From: Leptidea sinapis
Taxonomy: Eukaryota; Arthropoda; Insecta; Lepidoptera; Pieridae
Direction of reading: 5' to 3'
DNA length: 64,000 bases
Assembly (NCBI RefSeq): GCF_905404315.1
Contig: NC_066297.1
Span: 3,472,001 to 3,536,000, forward strand
The notes under the pieces are model-generated. The model worked only from the letters and a program-made list of their open reading frames with translations. It did no database searches and was not told the origin of the DNA. This document shows positions 22,761-34,149 of this stretch, piece after piece (positions within the stretch are counted from its first letter, which is position 1; every line of letters starts with the position of its first letter). The translations under genes and the position numbers were made by a program.

Positions 22761-23124
22761 CAAGACTCAACGAATTAATTAATCAGCCCGCCATCTAATA
22801 ACGATACCAACACAAACAGCATCATTACCCCGCTGTAGCTCGCCGGCTCTAACAACAGCTTGATATAATGTAATATATTAAGGCTACCAACGATCCTATT
22901 ACTCCTCTAAGAGCATCTTAGCGTCATTGACGCGAGCTAGATTCCCGGTGCCTCTCTCTAAGTTCTATCAAATCTATATATCTCTTACATTTATATATAT
23001 TTATTTGGCTTTAGCTGGCGGCGGCTATTTTTGTTTCATCATATTATAACTATAGTAAAAGTAATACAAAGAATTCGATTGTAATATTTTTATTTTGATG
23101 CATTTAGCAAAATAGTCAATTTCT
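22761..23124. other. Unassigned sequence
   Basis: AT-rich spacer with no recognised feature. Confidence 0.35.
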
Positions 23125-23264
23125 CGTTATATATACATATATATAGAAATTTGGTAGGAATATTCCTATCGCCGAGTAGAGGCCAGCTAAGAACAGATTT
23201 TACGAAATTCCACCCGGGAGAGTTTTTTTTATTTTGAACAGAACAACGGCTGTCGGGTCAGCTG
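23125..23264 (+). mobile_element. Helitron H2, 3' fragment
   Basis: 'aaatttggtaggaatattcc' through 'gaacaacggctgtcgggtca' matches the nested element at 5114-5303. The terminal CTAG is replaced (gctgctaa). Confidence 0.6.
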
Positions 23265-24349
23265 CTAATATAATATAGAAATCGTCGAAGCAGGCACAAC
23301 AACAGCTCTACTAGCTGATCGGCACAGTTGTGAATACTGCTTTTATCAATTAAAATTTGACGGATCAATAAGCAACTAATAAATACGTCTTTGAATGGTT
23401 TCAAAGTGTACAGTGGTCTGTATCTGTAAGGAACAACATTACAAAATAAAAATTTACGAATACCCTCAACATTAACAATAAAAGTATTAACTTTTTATAT
23501 AGAGTGAAATATATAATATATATCTTCCAGAAAAAGTTGTCAACCCTACTGTTAAACTTTTGTTGATAAAACAACGACAAGGCCTTAGAAAACACTAACT
23601 TGAAGGTTCCTTTCCACGGTCTAATAGTCTGGAACATTCGATAACTAGAATGATCTTGACATTTCACTTCAAACTATTTTAATATTATATCAACTATTTT
23701 AATACTATTTCAACTAAAATGAAGTCAAAAATGAATACAAAGGTATCACAATCAATTAAACGGAGTGGCCGGCGATATAAGACTACTACATAAGTTATTT
23801 CTTGCAACAATTGCTTATAGTCATTATTAATTGAAAACTAATTAAAGTAGCGCTCCAATCTTTCTGCAATCTCATAATCGCATCGAATAAAAACTATGAA
23901 TCCATTCTCGATATGGCTGTAAAAAAGCAAAAATATGAGATACAAATCAGGCTCCATTAAAGGCTCAATCCCGCGTTACATCGACGATATAATCAAATTC
24001 GATTATACGTCGAATGTGACTCGATATCTCGTAATCGAATCTGACTGCCGGCAGATTCGATTCGATATCTCGATGATTGTATCGATCGAGGCTGCAGCGA
24101 GGATAAATTAGAGTGGTGCCCGCGCGCCACCTGAACGAGCTAGACGTGTATCCCACGCAGAACCTAATAATATCTATCATCAGGTTCGCATTCCAGAACC
24201 TACAGACTGGCGCTCTGCTACACGAGTTGACTGAGCTGTTAGGATTGTCTGTGTGCGTGAATTATCGTAACATAATGCGTCTCTTTATTTATTTCAGGAA
24301 ACAAACAGTCATATTCAGGCATAATTACATAGTATATAGTTCAAGTCGA
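23265..24349. other. Unassigned, with a TCGATATCTCG dyad region
   Basis: At 24020-24085 the motif tcgatatctcg occurs twice and aatcgaatctg / cagattcgatt form an 11-bp inverted pair around a loop of about eight bases. The plus frame 24113-24460 runs from here into a family A copy. Its first 45 codons look protein-like but lack splice support. Confidence 0.35.
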
Positions 24350-24634
24350 CCTAGCAGGAGGCTAATTTGCAAAGGATGCCGGCTAGATTATGGGTACCAA
24401 AACGGCGCCTATTTTTGCCGTGAAGCAGTAATGTGTAAGCATTACTGCTACCGGAGCTAGTGAATTACTGGGCAAATGAGACTTGACATCTTATACCTCA
24501 AGGTGACGAGAGCAGTTGTAGTGTCGCTCAGAATTTTTGGGTATTTCATGAGCCCTGAGCGGCACTGCATTGTAATGGGTAGGGCGTACCATCAGCTGAG
24601 CGTCCTGCTCGTCTCTACCCTTATTTTCATAAAA
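24350..24634 (+). mobile_element. Family A repeat, slightly deleted
   Basis: Head, middle, hairpin and A-rich end are present; about 20 bases around 'gtttcggtctgaagggcg' are lost. atagttc lies both upstream (about 24337) and directly after the tail (24632-24638), a possible target duplication. Confidence 0.85.
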
Positions 24635-25535
24635 TAGTTCCATTAATTATATGGAAGAAAAGTAAACATAATATTAGAGATATTAGTAAACCTAAAACAT
24701 GTTTGGTGAAAAAGTATCGTAAAGTGACAATAATTAAAAATAAACTATAAGCTAAGTAATATAATATTATTTAATTATTTACATGTTCATTTTCCTAATG
24801 TTCTTTTAAGACAGTCAAAGTCAGTCTCTTGTCACATATAGATGATCATACGGGAAGTGTAGGTAAAGAAAACCTGTTCGACGTGATTCTTGAAGTCGAT
24901 TTCTAGATTGAGACTACGCGAATCACAACATCAAACACCACCACCACCCTACCATGAGCACTCTCACCGCGCCAGGTCACCGGAGGTCACTGAGGACGTT
25001 AATACCAACAACAATATTTTGTTTTCAAATTAAATTTAACTTAATCACTTTAAATAACAAATTGTTTAGATTTGAAAGAGCGACATCTCAAGTCAATTTC
25101 CTAAATGTAAATGTTAATGTCACTCGAACGGTTGGCACAGTTGGATGAGCGCTCGCACGGCCGTTTGCAGTGAATATAGTATTAAGTCCCTTATGTCAAA
25201 GTTATATATATACTTCTTAACATTTATAACGTTAGCCTTTTAGAGAAATAAATACACTAGCTATTCTCTCTTGTTATAGAGATAAAAATATCACAAATAA
25301 AGATATTTTTTTAGAAGTAGTAGCAAATTTAAAGTTGAAGACAGCCTCATTTCAATAACCTTTAATAAATGGTATTTTACGTTTTACAATATTTTTAAAC
25401 GCTCGGATTACAGATTACATATCAGTCCCTAACATATATTTTTTTCTTATCTCCCAGCTAACTAATTGCAGAACATAAGGCCCTCAAAGATGATCATTTC
25501 ACGATACCAGATACGTCTTAAAATGTGAATAGCAG
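24635..25535. other. Unassigned AT-rich sequence
   Basis: Nothing recognised; short open frames only. Confidence 0.4.
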
Positions 25536-25849
25536 TTTTTTTTAATGAAAATAAGGGGCGAGACGAGAAAGACGTTCAGCTGATAGTAATTAATCCGCCC
25601 TACCCATTATAATGCAGTGCCCTTCAGGATTCATGAAAAACCCAAAAATTCTGAGCGGCACTATAACTGCGCTCGTCACCTTGAGACATAAGATGTTAGG
25701 TCTCATTTGCCCAGTAATTTCACTAGCTACGGCGCCCTTCAGACCGAAACACAGTAATGTTTACACATTACTACTTCACGGCAGAAATAGGCGAGGTTGT
25801 GGTACCCATAATCTAGCCGTATTCCTGTGCAAAGGAGCCTCCCACTGGT
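25536..25849 (-). mobile_element. Family A SINE-like repeat, full length
   Basis: T-run, the complete hairpin region and the intact head 'aaaggagcctcccactggtg'. The plus frame 25612-25869 and the minus frame 25739-25933 both read through it, and equivalent frames recur in other copies. Confidence 0.9.
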
Positions 25850-26762
25850 GCAGAATGCAGTTTCTATAGAACTATGAAGTGGAGACATAAAAATATAACT
25901 TTTTCTTCTCATATTCCATAATATTTTACTCATATACTATTTAACATATAAGTACATATGTACTTATCATCGCATTTTCATCTTAATAATCTAAAATTTA
26001 ACGATCATAGCGGGTATAAGTACTGGGCGAACTGTAAACGATGAGACTGGGTTATTATGTAGCTCTGGCCCGTTCGATGCGCAAAGTGAATATCATTTTT
26101 GTCGAAAGCAATTTGGCTAATTGGCTTAGCTCTCGCTTTGGCAATACCGTGAATAATTCCGAGACGTTATCGTAAATCTCTGTTAGTGGCTGTTAAACTT
26201 AAATAATCGTTCACGCCGCGCCGCGTTCAAGTTTGATCCCTTCCGAACGGTTTAATTCGACGGCGCAATAAAAACTCACATTAAAATGTATAAATTGTAA
26301 CCGTGCGATATGTGTGCGAACTGCTGAGAGAGTCACGCCCACCGTCACGGGAGCCGTGTGCGAGGCGCAGGCGGCGAGTTATGTTCGTGATATAAAAATC
26401 ACTTTATTTGTGCTTTATTGTTTATGTTGGCGATTTCAATTGTTTTAAACGGTTATTTGTTCAGCGAGTTTCATTTTATTACGGTTTGATTGTTGATGTT
26501 TATTTTGTGCGTGTCTATTTATACCCGCTAGCTATACTAACACTCGAATAACACACACCTTATATCTCTTGTTAGTTCTCTCTTCCATATCTTCGCATTA
26601 AAATTATTGCAAGATAAAACTGTTTGATTTTCTTTCAAGAGAGCAGATCAATTTATCATATCATTACCCTTGAGTTGATACATTATCTTGTATAACAATT
26701 GTCAATCAACATTCTCAAAATCTTTTCCGTTGTATTCAAAGAGAGGCATAAACATTTAACAG
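25850..26762. other. Unassigned sequence, moderately GC-rich at 26200-26390
   Basis: This stretch has no repeat partner in the window. The GC-richer part could be unique conserved DNA, but only a comparison with related species would show that. Confidence 0.35.
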
Positions 26763-26860
26763 AAAATTTTATGATCGATGCCTGAATCCAACCCGCGAAC
26801 CTCTCGCGTTCTGTGCGAGTGCACTTCGTACTGAGCCCACCGTTCGAGTGAAAAACATAA
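26763..26860 (-). repeat. tRNA-like SINE head (family T), degenerate
   Basis: 'aacccgcgaacctctcgcgt' and 'ccaccgttcgagtga' match the tRNA-like segment at 41223-41293. The B-box region is mutated (gaatccaaccc). Not a working tRNA gene. Confidence 0.6.
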
Positions 26861-27508
26861 CAAATTGTACAGTACAAATGAACTGGCCGCAGTAATGATG
26901 GTGGTAAAAGGACCTAAAGCGAGCTTATTGTTCAGAAGCTCTTAAAGAAGTTGTAAATCATAAATTCCCTATCAAACATTGTCCACAGCTTCAACATGGC
27001 AGAATCGCAAGTCATCATTAAATTAATATGCACGGGAAGGCCGCCCTAACTAAGTTTTCATAGCGCATCCAGTAAAGAAACGGAATAAAATATAAAACGT
27101 AACAACAGCTCGGAAAAAAAGTATGAACGCTCATTAAGAGGGCCGCGGACGAGGTCCCGTCCGCTCCGACAGGGCGAAGTGCGGAGTGCGGCCACATTCA
27201 ATGAGGGTCATGCTGCGAAGAGTACCGACCAGCACCGAGAGTATCCTCTAATGAGATGTCATTCTAATTACACCATACAGCGACTAGCTGCAGCCGAAAC
27301 TTTTAATGAATGTTAGCTTTTAATTAGTTTACTACTAGATCCATGATTAACACAACTATATTTACTGGGGCGTTTCTGTCTGCGTCAAGAGCTTAAAAGG
27401 ATTAATATTACAAATAGCACCTTCCATTATTGACTCAAATTAAAGTCAAATCGTGGTTTACGGGGGATGTTCATCGCACTTAAGACAGTACCGAAATATC
27501 TGGAGGTC
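26861..27508. other. Unassigned sequence
   Basis: GC-rich patch at 27140-27250, otherwise AT-rich. No supported feature. Confidence 0.35.
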
Positions 27509-27762
27509 TTTTGTTTATGACAATAAGATAATTGATACGCCATGCCCATTTCAATTTCAGTGCTGTTCAGGATTCTTAAGAAAACCCAAAAATTCTAAGC
27601 GTCACTACAATTGTGCTCGTCTCCTTGAGACATAAGATGTTAAGTCTCGTTTGCCCAGTAATTTCACTAGCTACGGAACCCTTCAGACCGAAACACAATA
27701 TGCTTATTCGTTGTGGGACCCATAATCTAGGCGGACTACTGGCAAAGGACCCCTCCCACTGG
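27509..27762 (-). mobile_element. Family A repeat with internal deletion
   Basis: The stretch between the A-tail and 'attgatacgccatgcccatt' is deleted by about 35 bases. Hairpin, middle and head remain, the head diverged ('ggcaaaggacccctcccact'). Confidence 0.85.
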
Positions 27763-28115
27763 TAAATCATCAAGGTCATCGAAAGCCTTCAAATCACGCA
27801 ACATATTATCCCATAAATGAGTGCTTTCATAATGTGATACCGACACATACCATCTATAAGACCGCTATATATAAAATTTATAATGAAAGGTGAAATTCTG
27901 ATGAAATTATATTGGATAACTTTGCAGGCTGGTCCGAGTCCGCAGAAGTAACCACAGAGATGCGGCTTCCGATGCTGGTTGCATTAGAAGCCGTAGCAAA
28001 GCTGCTTCAAAATACGATATGTGTAATGAAAAATAATTAATTTAGAAATCTATGTTTAACATCTTTAAGGCTAATCAAATGCTAACTACTAGCATAGAAA
28101 AGGGATTGAATAAGG
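27763..28115. other. Unassigned sequence
   Basis: Short AT-rich spacer between two family A copies, with a GC-richer piece at 27925-28010. Confidence 0.35.
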
Positions 28116-28281
28116 TTTTTTAAGAATATAAGGGACGAGACGAGCAGGACGTTCAGCTGATGGTAATTGACACGCCGTGTCCATTACAATCCAGAGCCGC
28201 TCAGAATTCTTGAAAAAACCCAAAAATTTTGAGCGACCCTACAATTGCGCTGGTCACCATGAGATATAAAATGTTAAGTGA
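28116..28281 (-). mobile_element. Family A repeat, 5'-truncated
   Basis: Keeps the A-tail side, the hairpin ('gccgctcagaattcttg') and the start of the middle, and stops at 'aaatgttaagtgag'. The head is absent. Confidence 0.85.
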
Positions 28282-28899
28282 GGCACCATGCTCGCGCACC
28301 GGCGGTTTTTATACAGAGCTTATGGCGATTTACTTGCCTATTAAAATACTTGTCAATAAGTAATTAAATAAATAAATACATTAACCCAAAAAAGGCAAAT
28401 TCACGAAATATTAAGTTTTAAACACTTGAATCTCATAGCAGACTAAGAGCCATCTTCTCAACTCTTACTGTATCCGGCACTGAGATCTAGTGTTACTTTA
28501 AGAAATGCATTTATTTATACAGAAAACAAAATATCTACCAGAATGATGAACCTAAAACTAAAAACCTTAAAAATATAGTATCATAACTAAAATATATTAT
28601 TTAAAGGAGTCCCTTTAGGCAAGGTTCCGAAGATACTGGCAGCGTTCCCCCTTTGAATAGCTAGACTAATTCTTTGTCCGAGGTAGCTGTCAGCTCTTCG
28701 GTCGCCTGTGAAATCGACTAACCTTTTTGCTATTTCCAAAATTAAGAAATAATTTGAATAATTGATATAATATTAATACAAGAATTAAGATTTTCAATAG
28801 ATGATCTATTTATATATTATTATTTATGTTTTCTTCAGGATAACATGTTTTAGTGATTAACATCCATCCCTACTCTCTAGTATTATAGTAAATAGTTAC
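28282..28899. other. Intron sequence just downstream of the exon at 28900
   Basis: The block 28625-28735 (ggcagcgttccccctttgaa, gtagctgtcagctcttcgg) looks like an old transposable-element piece, but I cannot assign it. Confidence 0.35.
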
Positions 28900-29035
28900 C
28901 TGGGCTTGTGGTAGGTGGGGTTGCTGTTAGTCTTGAGGATGTCAGCGTTGGGGACGGACGTCGGCAGCGCGTGCTCCCGCTCCAACTCGCTCTCATAGCT
29001 CTCCAGTGGGACGTGCTTGCCGGGCAAGGGATCCG
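28900..29035 (-). CDS. Internal coding exon with NPTY motif, unrecognised protein
   Basis: On the minus strand the acceptor is attgtccacag and the donor CCCAG/gtaact. The 136-base exon is two bases, 44 codons, two bases. The chosen frame has no stop, starts DPLPGKHVPLESYESELERE and ends NSNPTYHKP. A second frame is also open but has less protein-like composition. NPTY fits the NPxY motif read by PTB domains, typical of receptor tails. The two trailing bases (AG) plus the first base of 584-723 (G) make an Arg codon, so the phases agree. GC content and codon third positions are well above the flanks. Receptor or adhesion-protein tail is an inference; the gene is not identified. Confidence 0.78.
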
Positions 29036-29794
29036 CTGTGGACAATATTACGCTTAATTAACAAAATGTGACAAAAATAACTGTCAACTGTATATCGAGG
29101 TAGCCTAAGAAACACCACCCACATTCATATATTTCATGGAGTTACCGTTTATAATTTAAACCTAACTGTCGTACCGCTCGGCCAAATATTTTAATAAAAA
29201 AAAGATATTCCAAATGTAGTTATTTATCCGCTCAAGATAGCCTGACAGCACCAGGTTGATATTAAATAAATAATCATTATTGAGAACTGACTCCACTCGC
29301 CCTGATAAAGGACTTCCGAATGGCCCGAACCTAGTGGGTGCCCACGCCGATAAAGCCGTGTTAGTAAATAATAAAAAAAATTATCCCAAATTCGTTCTCT
29401 GCACCCTCGAGAACCTCGGATAGGATATCCATATTGTTGAAATCATAATTTGCCGCGGCGGCCAAAATAATAGTTTGATAAATAATAGCTGGCAACGGCC
29501 GCGGCGCCTCTATCGTCTCGCTTTTTCGTTTCATCGAGATTCAAATCACAGTGATTCTGCAGAAGTTTCACTTCAAAAAGTGGAGTTCGTGATTCAGACG
29601 GTAACAATATATACATACAATAAAATCGTTGCAAAATAAACTCATTTTGAATTTATTCACTACATTTTGAATTTATTTAAAAGAATACTTGCTGTGTGTT
29701 TTAACATTATGTCGGGACAAGAATTAGGCTACAATATTATCAAAACGCGCTGACTCAGCACTTTGTAACAAATAAACTATCATTTTAAGCTCAT
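29036..29794. other. Start of the upstream intron
   Basis: AT-rich DNA with a GC-richer segment at 29285-29350 (cccgaacctagtgggtgccc) and another at 29490-29520. No exon or repeat identified. Confidence 0.35.
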
Positions 29795-29905
29795 AGTTTT
29801 TGGGTTATTCAAGAATCGTGAGCGGCACTGCATTTTACTCAGCCGAACTAATCAATTACCATCAGCTGAACGTCCTGGTCGTCTCGTTATTGTCATAAAA
29901 CAAAT
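29795..29905 (+). mobile_element. Family A repeat, short 3' fragment
   Basis: Begins within the hairpin loop ('gtttttgggttattcaagaa') and retains the right stem 'gagcggcactgcatt' and the end 'cgttattgtcataaaa'. Confidence 0.8.
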
Positions 29906-30164
29906 ATAAACTCCAAGAATTATAGGTCAGTATTTATCAAATAGTCTATGGTATGGAGATCTAAAATTTCATCATAACATTGGATACGCAGCCGAGCTGA
30001 GATATCAAACTGGCTCATAAGAAATCAGAACACGAGCCGGCGACTGTTGATCGCAATTATTTACAGTTCTCACGGGTTATCAAATTCGACGGTCGTGTAC
30101 CGCTGATAAAGAGTATTGTTCTTACTGTCTGTGGCAGGGTTGGCACGGCCAACAAACGCTTCAA

Positions 30165-30469
30165 TTTTTTTTTATGAAAATAAGGGAGGAGACAAGCAGG
30201 ACGTTCAGCTGGTGGTAATTAACACGCCCTACCCATTACAATGCAGTGCCGCTCAGGATTCTTGAAAATCCTAAAAATTCTAATCGGCAATACGATTGCG
30301 CTCGTCACCTTGAGACATAAGATGTTAGGTCTCATTTGCCCAGTAATTTCACTAGCTATGGCACCCTTCACACCGAAACACAGTAATGTTTACACATTAC
30401 TGCATCACGGTAGAAATAGGCGCCGTTGTGGTTCCAATAATCTAGCCGGCCTCCTGTGCAAAGGAGCCT
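30165..30469 (-). mobile_element. Family A SINE-like repeat, nearly full length
   Basis: A-tail, hairpin with one damaged arm (taatcggcaatacg), middle and head up to 'gcaaaggagcc'; only the first dozen bases of the head are missing. The 111-codon plus frame 30241-30576 is a reading through it. Confidence 0.9.
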
Positions 30470-31076
30470 ACAACATACAAAATAATTTTGAATTATTCTT
30501 TGGGAATTTAATGACACTGAGCTACCACGCGCGGCTTCCTAACGCTAATTTGGGCAAAGGGAAAAGTCGGCTCTAGGGAGCGCAATCAGTCAGAGCAAAA
30601 TTTAAACACAATTATATTTATGTATATTGTAAATGTTATTTCTTTACACAACATACAATAAAAAAACAGGTTGTATTATTACTTATTATTAAACTGAATC
30701 TAAAATTAGCGTTAGCGACTAAGGGGTCCGTTGTCTACATCCGGGAGGCATACGCCCCGCTATGTAGACATGTGATTTAAATTTTCAATTTCATATAATG
30801 CAGGTTAATTAGACTTGCGGTAAAGGAAAATATCCTGAGGAAACACACTTGCGCAGACATTCAAAGGTGACGGTGTGTGAAGTTTTCCTCCTCGTACTGA
30901 ACCAATCTGGTCGACTAGGGACTCGAAAGGGCATGAAAAAGGGTTTCTAGTCGTAAAAAGATTGTTAATGTAAGCAAGGCTGTTAGAATAACGATTGTGC
31001 TTTAGATGTAATAGTTAACATTAAATTATTGCGATGCATAAAAATTATTAAACTGTAATGTGGTAGCCCTGACGCA
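30470..31076. other. Unassigned sequence with a small hairpin
   Basis: tgtctacat (about 30730) and atgtagaca (about 30757) form a 9-bp stem around a GC-rich loop. Upstream of the plus-strand candidate exon I see no TATA or initiator pattern strong enough to call. Confidence 0.35.
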
Positions 31077-31357
31077 ATGTGTCTGTTACCAGCGTTGGTA
31101 TTCGTATACAGTGCCCTTTGTCTGCGAGCAGCCACGTTACCACGTGACCCACTTCCCCTATCTAGCTATCCCCCCCAGAGCCGACAACTCAGACCTGGCA
31201 ACGAGGACATCGAGCCGTACCGCGTGCGTTACCTTTCCATCTGTCGGCGAGTATACGACATGTTGCGGTACAACTCATTCGAGAAGGCCAATCCTGATAT
31301 TCGGTACTCGGTCTTCGCTCGTGTGGGATTCAGGAAAATCGCACTCTCACGGGAACT
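31077..31357 (+). CDS. Candidate coding exon, possible secreted peptide or internal exon
   Basis: A 94-codon frame opens with MCLLPALVFVYSALCLRAAT, which resembles a signal peptide, then runs through a Pro-rich part to RYLSICRRVYDMLRYNSFEK. A donor (GGGAACT/gtaagt) sits at 31358, and the frame reaches a stop inside it. Alternatively the exon starts at 31174, after a very strong acceptor (tatctagctatcccccccag). GC content and codon use look coding. The reverse strand also holds a splice-bounded frame (31233-31355), so the strand is not settled, and that frame does not fit the phase of the minus-strand host exons. The donor directly abuts a MITE. Family unknown. Confidence 0.4.
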
Positions 31358-31360
31358 GTA

Positions 31361-31697
31361 AGTCTATTACCAAAATCGAAAGCCGAAGTTTCGGTCCGAA
31401 ACGAAAGAACGACGAATTTCAAATTAAATCCTATTACCAAAGTAGTTCGGATCCGAATAGTGCGGATGGATTTCGTATCTGAAGCATAGAAATAATTATA
31501 AAAAGTGAAGTTGTAGTTCCGATCATAATAATGTTGAACGTTGAAAATGTAAACGTCAAATGAATATAAGGTAAACGAAAGACAAAATGTCTTATCGCGA
31601 ACTTCGTATCGATCTTCGGGTCCGAAACACTTTCGTAGTAGAAAGATGTACGTTCCGTCAACCGAAATTTCGTATTTCGACTTTTGGTAATAGGGCT
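31361..31697. mobile_element. Terminal-inverted-repeat MITE (family M), copy 1
   Basis: The left end gtctattaccaaaatcgaaa is mirrored by the right end 'tttcgacttttggtaatagg'. A second copy lies at 41769-42056 in the same orientation. The interior contains 'aacttcgtatcgatcttcgg' and other AACTTCG/CGAAGT stretches. This copy has about 50 extra bases near its left end. The open frames here (minus 31330-31770, 146 codons; minus 31434-31745) are fortuitous. Confidence 0.75.
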
Positions 31698-31840
31698 CCT
31701 GTAATAGTTTCGAGATATAAAGTACTTTTGTCGGACACCTGACAAAGGGTGTCCACAATTGTATGTTCATTAATTGGGCGGTAGTTAAGACATGAAAGCA
31801 TTACGAACAATAGTTGCCGACTGATTTGCAACTTCGGCTC

Positions 31841-32050
31841 TTTTTTATGAAATGGTACTTTATACACCGTGCCCATTACAATGCAGTGCCGCTCAAGATT
31901 ATTGAAAAACCCAAAAATTTAACAAAAATGAGCGGTGTCACCTTGAGCTATAAGATGTCAAGTCTCATTTGCCCAGTAATTTCACTAGCTACGGCGCCCT
32001 TCAGACTGAAACACAGTATTGCTTACACATTACTGTTTCATGGCAGAAAC
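31841..32050 (-). mobile_element. Family A repeat, deleted at both sides of the tail region
   Basis: The terminal stretch between the T-run and 'caccgtgcccattacaatgc' is shortened, the left hairpin arm is replaced by 'aacaaaaatgagcgg', and the head beyond 'catggcagaaac' is missing. Confidence 0.85.
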
Positions 32051-32831
32051 CTAAACACATACTAAAGCTATTTTCCGAAGCAAAACATGGGAAGCCAGAC
32101 ATTTCTTATTGCGTCTAGTAATCCAACGTGCCCGCAGCACATTGGATTAGAGTACACGACCTAATCAAGACTTGTTTACGTTACGTATAAACATCATCAA
32201 GTACCGAGGTATTTATATTTACCCCCCCCCCACACACACAAACAATACTGTCTGAACATACAGAGATATGATGTATTGAGTTTCTTCATAGCTTTTAGGA
32301 ACTGGCTCGCTCATATAACGGTCGCAACTTGCAATTCTCATGATTCATGGTTAACTGATGATAGTGTAAATTTGAAGTCTGTCCATCGATTTTATTTAAA
32401 TTATATTATTATTTAAACCTAATTATCTGGGGGCCCGCCCTCAGAAGCATTTCAGGCCATTTTCGACCCCCTGTAGTTGGGTGGTGGGAAAACATTAAAT
32501 ATTTTCAATAATGATATGATCACTATAAGATGTTGTTAGGTTAGCTAATTATGTAATTACTTAAGACAGAAGGACGCTTAAGTATGGACGAAATAAATTG
32601 ACTGACTTGGTATTACATGGATCTCATAACCTTTTAACATTAGAAGAACTGAGTTAACACATGGATAAATTACATTACGCACACTATACGATCTCCACGT
32701 ACATACTTATTGGGTACCTACTGCCTACTCAGGGTTGAGGTGCGCGAATAAAACAGCAGGCAACATTTTCACGCACTTTACCTATTTATTTATTTATTTA
32801 TACTTTGGGCTTTTATTTATTTATATTATTA
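32051..32831. other. Unassigned, with simple repeats
   Basis: A C10 run followed by (CA)n lies at 32223-32242, and (TTTA)n at 32783-32801 next to the Helitron. The rest is AT-rich, with no gene signal. Confidence 0.45.
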
Positions 32832-33211
32832 CTAGTTGACCCGACAGACGTTGTTCTGTATATAATAAATAAAATAATGTTTTTATATGAATTTGTCAAT
32901 AATATATCATAACATCAAAAATTACTTCGTAAAATATGCACTCTGATAATGTCGTAATGAAATTGTTGCACAGCAGAACTGTCAAACCGTGCGTCAATAA
33001 ATTCTCTCATAGAAATTATGTATGGATACATCAAAGGAAAAACAAATTTGTTGTTTTTATTTAATTTAGCAGCATTTTCCTATTTATTCAACCTTTTAAA
33101 CCTTCTCTGGACTTCCACAAATAATTCTAGACCAAAATTAGCCAAATCGGGTCCAGACGTTCTCGAGTTTTAGCGAGACTAACGAACAGGAATTCATTTT
33201 TATATATAAGA
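32832..33211 (-). mobile_element. Complete-looking non-autonomous Helitron
   Basis: In element orientation it starts A/TCTTATATATAAAAATG and ends 'gtcgggtcaaCTAG/T'. These are exactly Helitron-type termini in an AT target, with no duplication. The 5' half ('ctcgctaaaactcgagaacg', 'tggaagtccagagaagg') differs from H1, while the 3' half is H1-like, so this is a 380-bp chimera or a related family. No Rep/helicase coding. Confidence 0.7.
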
Positions 33212-34149
33212 TTTATACTTTGGGTCGACCAATCTTAAAAAGCCAAAGCTACCTTACAATCTGCACAATGACAGAAGACTTGAACAAAGAAGAAGAATAA
33301 AGAATAAACTTGGTACATAGGACATTTTGGAGATGAGATTTTTTTTTTTATGCTATCCCGTGTTTGAGAGGGAGTCGCGGTAAGCGATTGATAACCGACC
33401 GCTGATCTACCTCGAGGTTTTCGCGCGCCCGTCGGTATTATTTCGTAGTTAAACCGCAAACTAATACACACCCGTGCTTAAGCCGATACAACAGAAAACG
33501 GAAAAATAAATAAAAAAAAAAATTATCATATTTTAACTACCGCATAGACTACAGCGGTAACAATGCAAGAAAGCTTTCGTAAACGATTAAATACACAAGA
33601 ATCTAAGTATACATAAATAGTAAGCCTCATTATTGTACTTAATAAAATTTATACATCATAATTGCCAGCCATTAACGCAATCAAAACACATCCTTATCAC
33701 AAACATCCTAAACACACAATCGCATAAAAAGTAAGCATTCTGAAAACGGAAATAACATTTCTACCCTCATAAAATTATTTGTACAACAAAACCTCAACAT
33801 TTCACGAGAATTGTACACTTTAACAGTGCTGATATAAAGGCGATAATAGCGTGCACGCGTGTTCGTCGTCTCATAACGCAGTAGCGCGGTGTAGAGAGTT
33901 GAGACAATGCGGAATTTGGGCACGATAACCGCCCCACGCATATGTCGAGAGAAACCGCTATAAATGTTGCTGAAAGAATACGACACTCACTTGAATCATA
34001 ACATTATATAAAGGCTCTACAAAAAGCTCCATTGAGGCTTTCACATGGCGGTGTTTATATGAGGCGAGAGAGAATATTGCTTTTGGAGCGAGTTGGCATT
34101 AAAGTGAACCCAAGCCAATAAGTCCATAATGCTGTTTCACCTGATTCCT
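33212..34149. other. Unassigned sequence
   Basis: Open minus frames 33235-33471 and 33708-33986 show no motif. Positions 33355-33440 are GC-richer. Nothing else seen. Confidence 0.4.

Noticed and set aside
24113..24460. 115-codon plus-strand frame
   Set aside because: The last third is family A repeat; the first part lacks splice sites and a known relative.
31233..31355. Minus-strand splice-bounded frame inside the plus candidate
   Set aside because: Its phases (needs two bases before, leaves two) do not fit between the other minus exons, and its acceptor lies against MITE sequence.
31330..31770. 146-codon minus-strand frame
   Set aside because: Lies almost wholly in the MITE at 31361-31697 and is rich in Tyr/Phe/Ile, as expected from an AT-rich repeat.
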